Notes under the pieces: model-generated | Databases searched by the model: none | What the model was told of the DNA's origin: nothing | What the model saw: the letters and a program-made list of their open reading frames with translations, nothing else | Position numbers and translations under genes: made by a program | Source: an uncultured Lachnospiraceae bacterium | Lineage (GTDB): Bacteria > Bacillota > Clostridia > Lachnospirales > Lachnospiraceae | Reading direction: 5' to 3' | DNA length: 55,688 nt | Assembly (NCBI GenBank): GCA_902785985.1 | Contig: CADABA010000038.1 | Location: 1-55,688 of the forward strand | Shown: positions 35,963 to 46,061 of the stretch, in pieces | Layout: every line of letters starts with the position of its first letter | How positions within the stretch are numbered: position 1 is the first letter of the stretch

Positions 35963-37168
35963 ATGAAAAACCCTGATATCCTTGTCGTGGGAGGAGGCGC
36001 TTCCGGTCTCATCGCCGCGATCACAGCAGCGAGACGGGGCGCATCGGTCACAGTACTCGAGCGCAGTAAGAAGCCTCTCATGAAGCTTCTGCGCACCGGC
36101 AACGGAAGATGTAATCTCACAAATACCGGGTCAGACCGCTTTGTCTATCACGGAACAGATCCGTCTTTTGCGCATGCTGTCCTGAAGAATTTCTCTGTTC
36201 AGGAGACGATCGCCCTGTTCCTCAGCCTCGGAGTCTACACGACGAACCATGACGGCTGGGTCTATCCTTATAGCGAGCAGGCCGAATCCGTCGCAAAGAA
36301 CATTCTTCTGGAATGCAGCCGTCTGCACATTAAGATCAAGAACAACGAGACGGTCACCAGCATTGTCAGGACCGCGCCCGGGTTCGATGTATCCACAAAG
36401 ACCTGGACCTATCATGCGGATAAAGTCATCCTCGCGACCGGCTCCTCCGCATCGCTTTCGGATTCCGAGGAAGAAAACGGTCCGTCTCTGGCAGCCGAAC
36501 TTGGTCTTCCCTGCGTTAACAGAATACCCGCGCTCGTGCCTCTCATTACAGAAAGCGTCGGAAAGCCCGGATGGGCAGGCGTCCGTGTGTCCGGAAAGGT
36601 CTCTCTGTACACGGGAGATCTCTTCATTTCCTCGGAGGAAGGACAGCTCCAGCTCACCGATTACGGGATCTCAGGCATTCCGGTCTTCTGTATCAGCGGA
36701 AACGCGGCAAAACTGATGGATGCGGGGCAGAGCTGCAGTATAAAAATCGATTTCTTTCCGGATATGGATACGGAAGCGCTCCGCGCCTTCCTGGATTTCA
36801 GAAAGGAAAGCCTGAGGCGGAATGAGCCGGATCTCCTCCTCACGGGACTTTTTCCGGAAAAACTGATCCCGGTCCTGACGCGAAAAAATACACTTACGGA
36901 TACACGCGCCCTCACGCAGTCGATCAAGTCATTCAGACTGAAGCTAAAAGGAACTCTGGGTGCCCGGTATGCCCAGGTCCTCGGGGGAGGGGTCGCCACG
37001 GACGCGGTAAATGCCGAAACCTGTGAATCGCGCCAGCATCCGGGGCTTTTCCTCACGGGGGAGCTTCTCGATATAGACGCTGCCTGCGGGGGGTGGAATC
37101 TGCAGTTCGCATGGTCCACCGGCGTTCTGGCAGGCCGCGCCGCTGCAAAGGAGATAGATGGTGTATGA
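35963..37168 (+). CDS. FAD-dependent oxidoreductase of the HI0933/YhiN family
   Basis: The 401-residue flavoprotein of unknown substrate has the FAD loop ILVVGGGASGLIAAITAARRG and LERSKKPLMKLLRTGNGRCNLTN, the HI0933 signature. It also has VYPYSEQAESVA, VILATGSSA and the C-terminal FLTGELLDIDAACGGWNLQFAWSTGVLAGRAAA. ATG 35963 begins 1 nt after the ynbB stop, with GAGG upstream. The next gene overlaps its stop by 4 nt, so the three genes form a coupled unit. Confidence 0.93.
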   Translation: MKNPDILVVGGGASGLIAAITAARRGASVTVLERSKKPLMKLLRTGNGRCNLTNTGSDRFVYHGTDPSFAHAVLKNFSVQETIALFLSLGVYTTNHDGWVYPYSEQAESVAKNILLECSRLHIKIKNNETVTSIVRTAPGFDVSTKTWTYHADKVILATGSSASLSDSEEENGPSLAAELGLPCVNRIPALVPLITESVGKPGWAGVRVSGKVSLYTGDLFISSEEGQLQLTDYGISGIPVFCISGNAAKLMDAGQSCSIKIDFFPDMDTEALRAFLDFRKESLRRNEPDLLLTGLFPEKLIPVLTRKNTLTDTRALTQSIKSFRLKLKGTLGARYAQVLGGGVATDAVNAETCESRQHPGLFLTGELLDIDAACGGWNLQFAWSTGVLAGRAAAKEIDGV

Positions 37169-38787
37169 TACGGATCACTGAACTGAAGCTCCCGGTGACA
37201 CATGATCCCGGAGCCCTCAAAAAAAAGGCTGCTGCAGCCCTTCGGGTCGATGAGAGCGCGATCAGACGTCTTGTCATCGCAAGCCGGTCCATCGATGCCA
37301 GACAGAAGCCGGACCTCTTTTTTGTGTACACACTGGATGCCGATGTTACCGGGGAGACACAGATCCTGAAAAGAGGGAGGAGACATAAAAACATTATGTC
37401 AATTTCCCCGCAGATCTATCGCTTTCCCGAACACGGAAATGAACTGCCGGCCCACAGGCCGGTCGTAGTCGGCAGCGGGCCCTGCGGTCTTTTCGCAGCC
37501 TATCATCTCGCTCTGGCCGGCATGCAGCCGATCATTCTGGAGAGGGGAGAGGACGCGCTGACAAGATCGGCTAAGGTCACAAGGTTCTTTGAAGGCGGTC
37601 CGCTCGATCCGGAGTGCAACGTCCAGTTCGGAGAAGGAGGAGCCGGCACCTTCTCAGACGGAAAGCTTAATACGTCCGTCAAAGATCCCGGGCTTCGAGG
37701 CCTGTTCGTAAAACAGGCATTCGTGGAATTCGGCGCTCCGGTGAACATTCTCTATGACAGACGCCCGCACGTCGGGACGGATGAACTGATCCCTATCCTC
37801 GTCCGTATGCGAAAGAGAATAGAAGAGCTTGGCGGGGAATATCACTTTTCCTCAAAGATGACCGGATTTACCGCCTCGGCATCCGGCTCTATTTCCTCCG
37901 TACTGGTGAACGGTTCCCGGGAAATTCCGGCGGATATCTGTGTGCTCGCGCCGGGTCACTCTGCCCGCGACACATTCCGCATGCTGCTTGAGAGCGGCGT
38001 TCTGCTCGAATCAAAGGCTTTTGCCTGCGGGCTTCGCATAGAGCATCCGCAGGAAATGATCGACTTCTCACAGTACGGGCAGGCTGCTCCGCCGGAGACC
38101 GGTCCCGCCCCCTATAAACTTACCCACAGGGCGGAGGACGGACGGGGAGTCTACTCCTTCTGCATGTGTCCGGGCGGTTATGTCGTCAACAGTTCCTCGG
38201 AGAAGGGGTACCTTGCCGTTAACGGGATGAGTTATTCGGGCCGTGACTCAAAAAATGCGAACAGCGCCCTCATTATCACCGTCTCGCCGTCGGATTTTAA
38301 TTCATATGCAGACGCGCAGTACAGAGGGCCCCTTTCCGGAATCGCTTTTCAGAAAAGTCTGGAGAAGCTTGCCTTTGATACCCTCGCAGGTAAGATCCCT
38401 CAGCAGCTTTACGGAGACTTCGTAAGCGGCACCGTCTCGTCCGGCTACGGAGAATTCGAATCCTGTACAAAAGGAGCTGCCGGCTTCGCTGATCTTCGGG
38501 AGATCCTGCCGGACTTCATGTCGAATTGTCTGGTCTCGGGAATCAGCGCATTCGGGAAAAAGATAAGAGGTTTTGACCGCCCGGATGCGATCCTCTCAGG
38601 AGTAGAGAGCCGTTCTTCGTCCCCCGTTCGTATCGTTCGGAATGATATGCTTGTCTCATCCGTAGGCGGTCTTTATCCGGCAGGAGAAGGCGCAGGATAC
38701 GCGGGAGGGATCATGTCCGCCGCGATGGACGGTGTGCGGGTCTCGGAGGCGATTATCCGAAAATATAAGGCGATCAGCCCCCGTTGA
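37165..38787 (+). CDS. FAD-dependent dehydrogenase-like protein (COG2509 type)
   Basis: The 540-residue protein starts with a small ferredoxin-fold-like N-terminal domain (MIRITELKLPVTHDPGALKKKAAAAL, about 1-95). The Rossmann loop VVVGSGPCGLFAAYHLALAGMQPIILERGE follows, then CNVQFGEGGAGTFSDGKLNT, ICVLAPGHSARDTF, FCMCPGGYVVNSSSE and the end YPAGEGAGYAGGIMSAAMDGVRVSEAI. Such proteins occur across Firmicutes without a firm function. It is translationally coupled to the preceding flavoprotein (ATGA). The 244-nt gap downstream carries a hairpin and no gene. Confidence 0.9.
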   Translation: MIRITELKLPVTHDPGALKKKAAAALRVDESAIRRLVIASRSIDARQKPDLFFVYTLDADVTGETQILKRGRRHKNIMSISPQIYRFPEHGNELPAHRPVVVGSGPCGLFAAYHLALAGMQPIILERGEDALTRSAKVTRFFEGGPLDPECNVQFGEGGAGTFSDGKLNTSVKDPGLRGLFVKQAFVEFGAPVNILYDRRPHVGTDELIPILVRMRKRIEELGGEYHFSSKMTGFTASASGSISSVLVNGSREIPADICVLAPGHSARDTFRMLLESGVLLESKAFACGLRIEHPQEMIDFSQYGQAAPPETGPAPYKLTHRAEDGRGVYSFCMCPGGYVVNSSSEKGYLAVNGMSYSGRDSKNANSALIITVSPSDFNSYADAQYRGPLSGIAFQKSLEKLAFDTLAGKIPQQLYGDFVSGTVSSGYGEFESCTKGAAGFADLREILPDFMSNCLVSGISAFGKKIRGFDRPDAILSGVESRSSSPVRIVRNDMLVSSVGGLYPAGEGAGYAGGIMSAAMDGVRVSEAIIRKYKAISPR

Positions 38788-38813
38788 ATTCATGCACTCC
38801 GTTTTCAGATACT

Positions 38814-38870
38814 AAAACTTCCCGCATCCTTTATTCCCAGTCGCCGCCTCATAAATGCATGTGGGAAGTT
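38814..38870. terminator. Hairpin after the FAD gene
   Basis: AAACTTCCCGCAT (38814-38826) pairs with ATGTGGGAAGTTT (38859-38871 region) around a variable loop. The right arm with ATAA-ATGCATG resembles 4140-4166 upstream of serA. It is probably a terminator. A -10-like TAAAAT for radC lies at about 38978. Confidence 0.5.
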
Positions 38871-39031
38871 TGAGTCAGATAAAGTATGCTGAAGAAACGC
38901 CCTCTTTTTCCGGGGGATCTTTGCGAATTCATCGAAAAATCAATGAAGGACCAATGTACAGCCCCTCTCTTTTATGCTAAAATACGATTGCCTCACTATC
39001 CGTTCGCGATCCGGAAGGAAAAAGAGGCAGT

Positions 39032-39681
39032 ATGAAAAATTTACTTACAAGAGAAGATGCTGATTTGACTCGCCCCTACGAGCGATGCCTGCTCTACGGT
39101 CCGTCCTCACTTTCGGATCAGGAGCTTCTGGCTGTCATAATACGCTCAGGGACAAAGGGCGCTTCCGCTGTCTTTCTGGCAGACCAGATCCTTCACCTTG
39201 AATCCGGGAACTCCGGTCTTCTGGGGATCTGTCATCTGTCCGTGAGCGAGCTCATGACTGTGCCGGGAATCGGTCAGGTCAAGGCGATCCAGCTGAAATG
39301 CGTGGGCGAGCTGGCAAAAAGGATCTCGACATACAGGGCCAGACAGGTTCTTTCATTTGCATGATGCTTGATACCAAAAACGGGCTGATCTCGGAGGAAA
39401 TCCTGTCAAAGGGAACCGTGAACTACGCGGTCATGTCCACGAGGGAGCTCTTTATTGCGGCTCTCCGCTGCAGGGCGGTGAGCATTATTTTGCTGCACAA
39501 TCATCCCAGCGGCGACCCGACTCCGTCGGAAGAGGACATCCGCCTGACACATCGTGTCTATGCGGCGGGACAGCTCATCGGGATCAATCTTCTCGACCAC
39601 ATTATTATCGGTGATAACTGCTATATCAGTTTTAACGAAAGCGATATTCTTATCCCCGGAGAGGACTATGATCATACATAA
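39032..39681 (+). pseudogene. radC: RadC/JAMM domain protein, frameshifted by internal deletion
   Basis: The first frame gives the N-terminal helix-hairpin-helix part (YERCLLYGPSSLSDQELLAVIIRSGTKGA, MTVPGIGQVKAIQLKCVGELAKR, VLSF). At about 39352-39360 the frame changes, and the other frame gives MMLDTKNGLISEEILSKGTVN, the JAMM metal motif HNHPSGDPTPSEEDIRLT and the normal end. Some 22 residues between VLSF and MMLDTKN are missing; the deletion is 1 modulo 3, about 67 nt. RadC sits upstream of mreB, as it often does. Its cellular role is not firmly known. The mreB start lies inside its last codons. Confidence 0.9.
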
Positions 39682-40681
39682 CGCATATGGTGTCGACCTC
39701 GGGACGAGCCAGATCAAGGTATTCAGCCAGGCATCGGGGCAGACACTTACTGAAAATAATATGATAGCGATCCGGAATGGCACGGATGTCATTGCGGTCG
39801 GAAACGATGCGTGGGAAATGTACGAACGGACTCCCGCCAATATCGAAGTTGCGCAGCCTGTCCGAGGCGGTCGGATCGCCGACGTCGCCCAGGTCGAATA
39901 TGTCATGCGCACGATGCTGAGAAGAATCGATAAACAGACCGGCTACGCGCCGATCGTCTATTTCTCCGTTCCCGTCAACATGTCCGAGATCGAGAAGCGG
40001 GCATATTACGCGATGAGCCACGCTGGCTACCTTAGAAGCCCCAAGGTCTTCCTTGTCGACCGTGCCATCTGTGACGCAGTCGCAATGGGGATCCCGCTTT
40101 CCAAGACCCGCGGATCCATGATCGTCAATATGGGCGGGGAGAGTACCGGGATTTCCGTCATCGCGAACGAACAGGTCATTATCAGCAAGGATATCCCGAT
40201 CGGCGGAAGACAGCTCAATGAGGCGATCTGCGACATGATCCGGAGAAAGGAGAATCTTCTGGTCGGTCACCGCACCGCGAAGAGGCTGAAGGCTGTCATC
40301 GCCACACTCGGGGAGGACATCCATGAGGAGAGAAGTGTATTCGGTATGGACACCCTCTCCGGTCTTCCGAGGGAAGCTTCCGTGACGTCAGGAATCGTAT
40401 GCCGCGCGGTCAGAGGACAGATGTCCCAGCTCGCGGAAGAGATCCGGATCTTTCTCGAACGCACACCTCCGCAGATCCGCGATTCAGTGAACCGGGACGG
40501 GATCTATCTCTCCGGCGGGACTGCACGGATCCCTTATGTCGACCGCTACCTGAAGAAGCACATCGGCTGCAATGTCAACCTGCCGAATTACTACGAGATG
40601 TGCACGATCAGAGGTCTTGAAGAAATTATCCGGCACAAGGCCCTTCACAAGTGGGCTTACACGATAGGAAAGAAAAAATGA
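39668..40681 (+). CDS. mreB: Rod-shape actin homologue MreB
   Basis: Actin-fold ATPase that organises lateral wall synthesis. The 337-residue protein has phosphate 1 YGVDLGTSQIKVF, VPVNMSEIEKRAYY, phosphate 2 SMIVNMGGESTGISVIA, GGRQLNEAICDMI and the adenosine motif GIYLSGGTARIPYVDRYL. ATG 39668 overlaps radC by 14 nt with GGAGAGG upstream; mreC overlaps its stop (ATGA). The radC-mreB-mreC-mreD-mrdA-rodA order defines a shape operon with coupled translation. Confidence 0.95.
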   Translation: MIIHNAYGVDLGTSQIKVFSQASGQTLTENNMIAIRNGTDVIAVGNDAWEMYERTPANIEVAQPVRGGRIADVAQVEYVMRTMLRRIDKQTGYAPIVYFSVPVNMSEIEKRAYYAMSHAGYLRSPKVFLVDRAICDAVAMGIPLSKTRGSMIVNMGGESTGISVIANEQVIISKDIPIGGRQLNEAICDMIRRKENLLVGHRTAKRLKAVIATLGEDIHEERSVFGMDTLSGLPREASVTSGIVCRAVRGQMSQLAEEIRIFLERTPPQIRDSVNRDGIYLSGGTARIPYVDRYLKKHIGCNVNLPNYYEMCTIRGLEEIIRHKALHKWAYTIGKKK

Positions 40682-41547
40682 GAAAAACGCGAAAATTTTT
40701 AAATGGCCTCCTGAAGAGCAGACACGTTCTGATCGTTCTGGTCATCATATGCATCACGCTTATCCTTGCGACTTTCACGAGGGAAAATTCTCAGGGTCCC
40801 CTCTATACGATCGCCGGCACTGTCATCACACCTTTTCAGAACGGCGTGAACCGGGTCGGAAACTCTCTGCTTGACTGGTCTTCCGGTTTCAAAAATGTGC
40901 AGAAGCTGAACGCGGAAAATGAAGAGCTCCGCGCGAAGATCGATGAGCTCACAGCACAGAATACGCAGCTCATCCAGGCGCAGGCAGAGCTGAAGCGCCT
41001 CGAGGACCTCTATGAACTGGATCAGGAGTATCCTGAATATACAAAAGTCGCGGCTTCGGTCATTTCCAAAGATCCGGGGAACTGGTACAGCACCTTTGTC
41101 ATCAACAAGGGAACTGCAGACGGTCTCGCAGTCGATATGAACGTGCTTGCCGGAAGCGGTCTGATCGGGATCATCACCGAGACCGGAGAGAACTGGTCCA
41201 CCGTGCGTACGATCATCGACGATGCAAGCAGTATCAGCGGGATGATCGCGTCGACTTCCGACACCTGTGTTGTCAGCGGAAATCTCTCCATGATGGACAG
41301 CGGAAAAATCGAATTTTCGGAGCTCAAGGACCGCGATGAGGTCGTGACGGAGGGAACTGCGATCGTCACATCCAATATCAGCACGAAATTTCTGACAGGC
41401 CTTCTCATTGGCTATGTCGCGGAAATCGAAGAAGACTCGAACCATCTTACAAAGTCCGGAACGCTCATTCCGGCTGCCGATTTCAAAAACATCCGGGAAG
41501 TCCTTGTCATCAAGGAACTGAAACAGACGAAGGAGATGTCCAATTGA
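40678..41547 (+). CDS. mreC: Rod-shape protein MreC
   Basis: Bitopic protein linking MreB to the wall synthases. The 289 residues have one N-terminal transmembrane helix (about 16-33, VLIVLVIICITLILATF) and a coiled coil (about 75-110, LNAENEELRAKIDELTAQN). The extracellular beta-barrel domain contains VISKDPGNWYSTFVINKG, GLIGIITETGENWSTVRTIID and TGLLIGYVAEIEED. It overlaps mreB and mreD by 4 nt each. Confidence 0.94.
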   Translation: MRKTRKFLNGLLKSRHVLIVLVIICITLILATFTRENSQGPLYTIAGTVITPFQNGVNRVGNSLLDWSSGFKNVQKLNAENEELRAKIDELTAQNTQLIQAQAELKRLEDLYELDQEYPEYTKVAASVISKDPGNWYSTFVINKGTADGLAVDMNVLAGSGLIGIITETGENWSTVRTIIDDASSISGMIASTSDTCVVSGNLSMMDSGKIEFSELKDRDEVVTEGTAIVTSNISTKFLTGLLIGYVAEIEEDSNHLTKSGTLIPAADFKNIREVLVIKELKQTKEMSN

Positions 41548-42071
41548 GACGTAAAGTCGTGATTTTTGTCATTCTGTGGCTTTTTTATATACTGCAGACG
41601 ACTGTCTTTCAGCTGCAGACCGTGACCGGCGTCTCGCCGAATCTGCTTCTGTTCCTGACAGTCTCTCTGGCATTTATGCAGGGAAAAAAAGAGGGTCTTG
41701 TTGTCGGATTTTTATGCGGTCTTCTCATAGATCTCTTCTACAGCAGGACGCTCGGTTTTCATGCGCTCATTTATCTGCTGATCGGCTATGGGACCGGACA
41801 TTTCTGCCATGTCTTCTTTGACGAAGACGTGAAGATGCCCATTATCCTTGTCGCCGTCACGGATTTTATCTACAGCATGTATATTTACGTGTTCGGATTC
41901 CTTCTCAGAGGCAGACTTGAGTTCGGTATTTATTTCACACAGATCATTCTGCCTGAAATCATCTATACAGTCCTCATCACACTTATATTTTATCGTCTGC
42001 TCTTTAAGATCAATCACGCTCTGATAGACAGACAGAAAGAGGAGAGGCAGTCCCTTTGGATAAGAGATTAA
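41544..42071 (+). CDS. mreD: Rod-shape protein MreD
   Basis: The 175-residue polytopic membrane protein has five to six hydrophobic segments (VVIFVILWLFYILQTTVF, LLLFLTVSLAFMQG, VVGFLCGLLIDLFYSRTLG and others). The start is TTG, overlapping the mreC stop (TTGA). Its gene order and hydrophobic pattern identify MreD, whose sequence is otherwise weakly conserved. Confidence 0.9.
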   Translation: MRRKVVIFVILWLFYILQTTVFQLQTVTGVSPNLLLFLTVSLAFMQGKKEGLVVGFLCGLLIDLFYSRTLGFHALIYLLIGYGTGHFCHVFFDEDVKMPIILVAVTDFIYSMYIYVFGFLLRGRLEFGIYFTQIILPEIIYTVLITLIFYRLLFKINHALIDRQKEERQSLWIRD

Positions 42072-44880
42072 AACGTTTGCTTAAAAACACGAAGATCGGC
42101 CGCACAAGCGTCCTTACGGTCCTGTTCTGCGTCCTTTCTTTCATCCTGATCAACAGACTTTATAATCTGCAGATCATAGACGGAGCAAGGTACCGCGAGA
42201 ATTTCAGTCTCCAGACGACCAAGACGAGGACACTGAAGGCTTCACGCGGCATTATCTATGACCGGAACGGGAACGTGCTTGCGTCGAATGAGCTTTCCTA
42301 CTCCCTCACGATCGAAGATTCCGGCACGTACCCTTCCTACCGTGAAAAAGCCCTTTCCCTGAACGGGGAAGCTTACCGGATCGGCCGTATTCTTACCTCT
42401 CACGGCGATTCCCTTGATAATGACTTCCACGTCATACTCGATGAAAACGGAGAATATGCATTCAATGTGACAGGCCGCACACTCGAGCGTTTCAAGGCAG
42501 ACGTATACGGCTACGCAAAGATCGCGGATATGACGGAAAAAGAGGCCAACTCTACGGCTGAGGAGATGATCGCCTATCTTCAGAGTGAAGAGCGTTTCGC
42601 GATCATCAGAAAGAAAGACCCCTACACAGGAGAGGAGATGACTTCCCACGGCATGCCTGCAGAACTCTCGAAGCAGGATGTCCTGGATATCATGTATGTC
42701 CGTTATCAGCTCTTTACGACCAGTTACCGGAAGTACCTGCCGGTCACGATCGCCACATCCCTCTCCGATGAGTCCGTGGCGGATCTGACGGAGAACATGG
42801 ACTCTCTGATCGGAATCGATATCGTTGATGATACCGTCCGCATCTACAACAACCCTGAGTGTTTTGCATCCCTGATCGGATATACAGGAAAGGTCTCCTC
42901 GGAAGAACTCAGTGAGCTTCAGGCTGTGAATTCCAACTATTCGAGCAATTCAATCGTCGGTAAATCAGGCATTGAGAAGGTCATGGAGACGACCCTGCAG
43001 GGTTTTGACGGACAGGAGACGGTCTATGTCGACAATCTCGGTAAGGTCCTGAAGATTGATAAGGCATCCACGATCCAGCCGACAGCCGGCAACAACGTCT
43101 ATCTGACGATCGACAGCGGACTGCAGTATGCGACATACCGTATCCTGGAGCAGCGTATCGCCGGCGTTCTGGAAAGCGTCATCATAGATGCAAAAGAGTT
43201 CGATGTGTCCGAAGTAGAAGATCAGGCTGATATCCGTATTCCGATTTACGATGTATACGAAGCAATCGTCGCGAACAATGTGCTGGATATCACACGTCTT
43301 GAAAATGTCGGCGCTTCCGAATACGAACTCGAGCTCGCTGCCCAGTTCAACACGAAGCAGGATGAGGTCTTTGCAGAGCTCAACGCCGAGCTGACCGGCA
43401 ATAACCCGAAGCCTTACAGGAATCTTTCAGATGAAATGAAGGAATATGAGAGCTACATCGTAAACGATCTCCTCATGTCCCAGACGAAAATTCTGAACAG
43501 CACACTCATCGACAGGACGGATACGACCTATCTTGCCTGGACGCGTGACGAGACGATCTCTCTGCGGGAATATCTGACCTATGCGGCAAGCCGCAACTGG
43601 ATCGACGTCTCTGTCTTCACGAACGATGATACATATCTCAACTCGTCAGAGATCTATACGCAGCTTTCTGCTTATATCCAGAGATATCTCTCGACAGACA
43701 GGGATTTCAGCAAAATGCTGTACAAATACCTTCTCAAGCAGGACAGGATCTCCGGCGGACTTCTGATCAACGTTCTCTATGATCAGGGCGTTTTTGACAA
43801 GGCAGACGGAAAGTATGAAGATTTCACGAGCGGTGTGATCGATCCGTTCAGTCTCATCATCGCCAAGATCCATGATCTGGTCCTGACACCGGCCATGCTC
43901 GCGCTCGATCCCTGCTCCGGTTCCACGGTCATCACGGATCCGAAGACCGGAGAGATCCTTGCGTGCGTGACATATCCGGGCTACGACAATAACCGCCTTG
44001 CGAATACAATGGATGTCTCCTACTACAACCTTCTGGCTGAAGATAAGTCCAGACCGTTCTACAATAAGGCGACTCAGCAGACGACAGCGCCCGGATCGAC
44101 GTTCAAGCTCGTCACGACCACTGCGGGACTGGAGGAGAACGCGATCTCTCTCGACACGATCTTTGAATGCAACGGAAGGTTCGAGCTCATCGAGACGCCG
44201 CTGAACTGCTGGCTCAAGACCGGACACGGGATCCTGAATGTCATCGGAGGCATCCAGAACTCCTGCAACGTTTTCTTCTCCAATGTCGCCTACCAGCTGG
44301 GCATCAATGCAGAGGGGAACTGGTCTGATTCACTGTCGCTCGGCAAGCTCTTTCTGACCAGTATGCGGTCCCGTCTGCGATCGGACAGGGGACGCATGCG
44401 TTCACGACGACGCAGCTCGCAAGATATGTGACGACGCTTGCGAACAGCGGTACCAGCTACAGCTTATCCATGATCGACCGGGTCACGGACGCGGAAGAAA
44501 ACCTGATCGAAGAGTACACGCCTGCCATTCTGAGCACACTGAGTCTCAGCGATACCACCTGGTATGCGATCCATGAAGGCATGCTCTCCGTGATGAACGC
44601 CAAGGAAGAATTCTATGACGTTCCTCTCAGCGTTGCCGGAAAGACGGGAACGGCCGAAGAGTCGAAGACCAAACCGTCACACTCCATGTTCATCACATAC
44701 GCACCGTATGAGGATCCTCAGATCGCCATGGCGATCCGTATCGGTAACGGTTATTCTTCGACCAATGCCATGCTCGTTGGCAAAGATATCTATCAGTATT
44801 ATTTCGGTCTGGCAGATCCGGCAACGATCATCACCGGAACAGCGCGCACAGAATTCATTTCCCAGGCACAGACTGACTGA
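42056..44880 (+). pseudogene. mrdA: Penicillin-binding protein 2 (elongasome transpeptidase), frameshifted by internal deletion
   Basis: Class B PBP of rod elongation. The first frame (TTG 42056, overlapping mreD) has an N-terminal membrane anchor, the dimerisation domain (KASRGIIYDRNGNVLASNELSYSL) and a long Lachnospiraceae-type insertion (about residues 370-600). It also contains the transpeptidase motifs APGSTFKL (active Ser) and NSCNVFFS. At about 44347-44353 the frame changes, and the other frame gives SDQYAVPSAIGQGTHAFTTTQLA, the KTGT box in VAGKTGTAEE and the C-terminus. The segment between LSLGKL and SDQYAVP, usually about 25 residues (MFGLxxKTGIEI-like), is gone; the deletion is 1 modulo 3. 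As read, the enzyme loses its KTG motif and would be dead, which is surprising for a rod-shape operon. Confidence 0.92.
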
Positions 44881-44900
44881 CGGGGGTTTTTTGAGGCATC

Positions 44901-46061
44901 ATGCTAAAACAGTACAAATTAAAAGATTATAATTTCAGACTGGTCCTGTGGCTGGGTACACTCTCAGCGCTCGGCGTTCTGCTGGTAGGTTCTGCACAGT
45001 CTGCTCTGCAGACCCGCCAGCTGGGCGGCGTTATACTTGGCGTTATCGTTATGATCATCCTGTCGCTCACGGACTTCTCCTGGATCATGAACTTTTACAG
45101 CATCATCTATATCGCGAACATCGTTCTGCTTCTTCTCGTTCTCTTTGTCGGGTCCGATGCAGGCGGAGCGACGCGGTGGATCTCCATATTCGGCCTGCGT
45201 TTTCAGCCGGTAGAGCTATCCAAGATCCTGCTCGTAATTTTTTTCTCAAAATATTTCATGGATCATGAAAATGAACTGAACAAACCGCGTTTTGTCCTGC
45301 AGTCCCTGCTTCTCATAGCCCTGCCGCTGTTTCTCGTTGCAAGCCAGCCGGACCTGAAGAACACGGTCACGATCCTTGTGATCTTCAGTATTCTGTATTA
45401 CTGTGCAGGACTCTCCTATAAGATCATTTTCAGCGCGGTGATGGTCACGGCGATCCTCGGAGCGATTTTTATGCTGATCGTCACAAGACCTGATCAGCAT
45501 CTGATCCGTGACTACCAGCGGCAGAGAATCATGGCTTTCCTGAATCCGGACGCCGAAGAGTACTCGGACGACACGACCCAGCAGAACAATTCCGTTACGG
45601 CGATCGGAAGCGGAATGCTGACCGGAAAGGGTCTCAACAATTCGGATGTTTCATCAGCGAACAAGGGAAATTTCATTTCCCAGATCCAGACAGACTTTAT
45701 CTTTGCCGTAGCGGGAGAGGAACTTGGCTTCCTCGGAAGTACCGGGATCGTCCTGCTTTTGTTGCTGATCTGTCTGGAGTGTCTGCACACGTGCCGAAAA
45801 GCCAAGGACCTGTCAGGAAAACTGATCTGCGCCGGAATGGCCTCCATTGTCTCGATCCAGAGCTTTATCAATATCGGCGTTGCGACGCGAATGCTCCCCA
45901 ACACAGGAACACCGCTTCCCTTTGTCAGCTACGGTCTGACATCCCTTGTAAGCCTTTATATGGGAATGGGCATGGTCCTCAATGTCGGTCTGCAGAGCAA
46001 GATTGAAATTCCCGAGAGCAGGACCCGGCGGCCGAGAAGCAAACGGAGGATGTTCGTATGA
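44901..46061 (+). CDS. rodA: Peptidoglycan glycosyltransferase RodA (SEDS family)
   Basis: Polymerises lipid II in the elongasome with PBP2. The 386-residue polytopic protein has about ten helices, GGATRWISIFGLRFQPVELSKILLVIFFSKY, the QPDLKNTVTI loop with the conserved Asp, FIFAVAGEELGFLGS, and the SEDS end NTGTPLPFVSYGLTSLVSLYMGMGMVLNV. It follows mrdA by 20 nt; the next gene overlaps its stop by 4 nt. Confidence 0.95.
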   Translation: MLKQYKLKDYNFRLVLWLGTLSALGVLLVGSAQSALQTRQLGGVILGVIVMIILSLTDFSWIMNFYSIIYIANIVLLLLVLFVGSDAGGATRWISIFGLRFQPVELSKILLVIFFSKYFMDHENELNKPRFVLQSLLLIALPLFLVASQPDLKNTVTILVIFSILYYCAGLSYKIIFSAVMVTAILGAIFMLIVTRPDQHLIRDYQRQRIMAFLNPDAEEYSDDTTQQNNSVTAIGSGMLTGKGLNNSDVSSANKGNFISQIQTDFIFAVAGEELGFLGSTGIVLLLLLICLECLHTCRKAKDLSGKLICAGMASIVSIQSFINIGVATRMLPNTGTPLPFVSYGLTSLVSLYMGMGMVLNVGLQSKIEIPESRTRRPRSKRRMFV

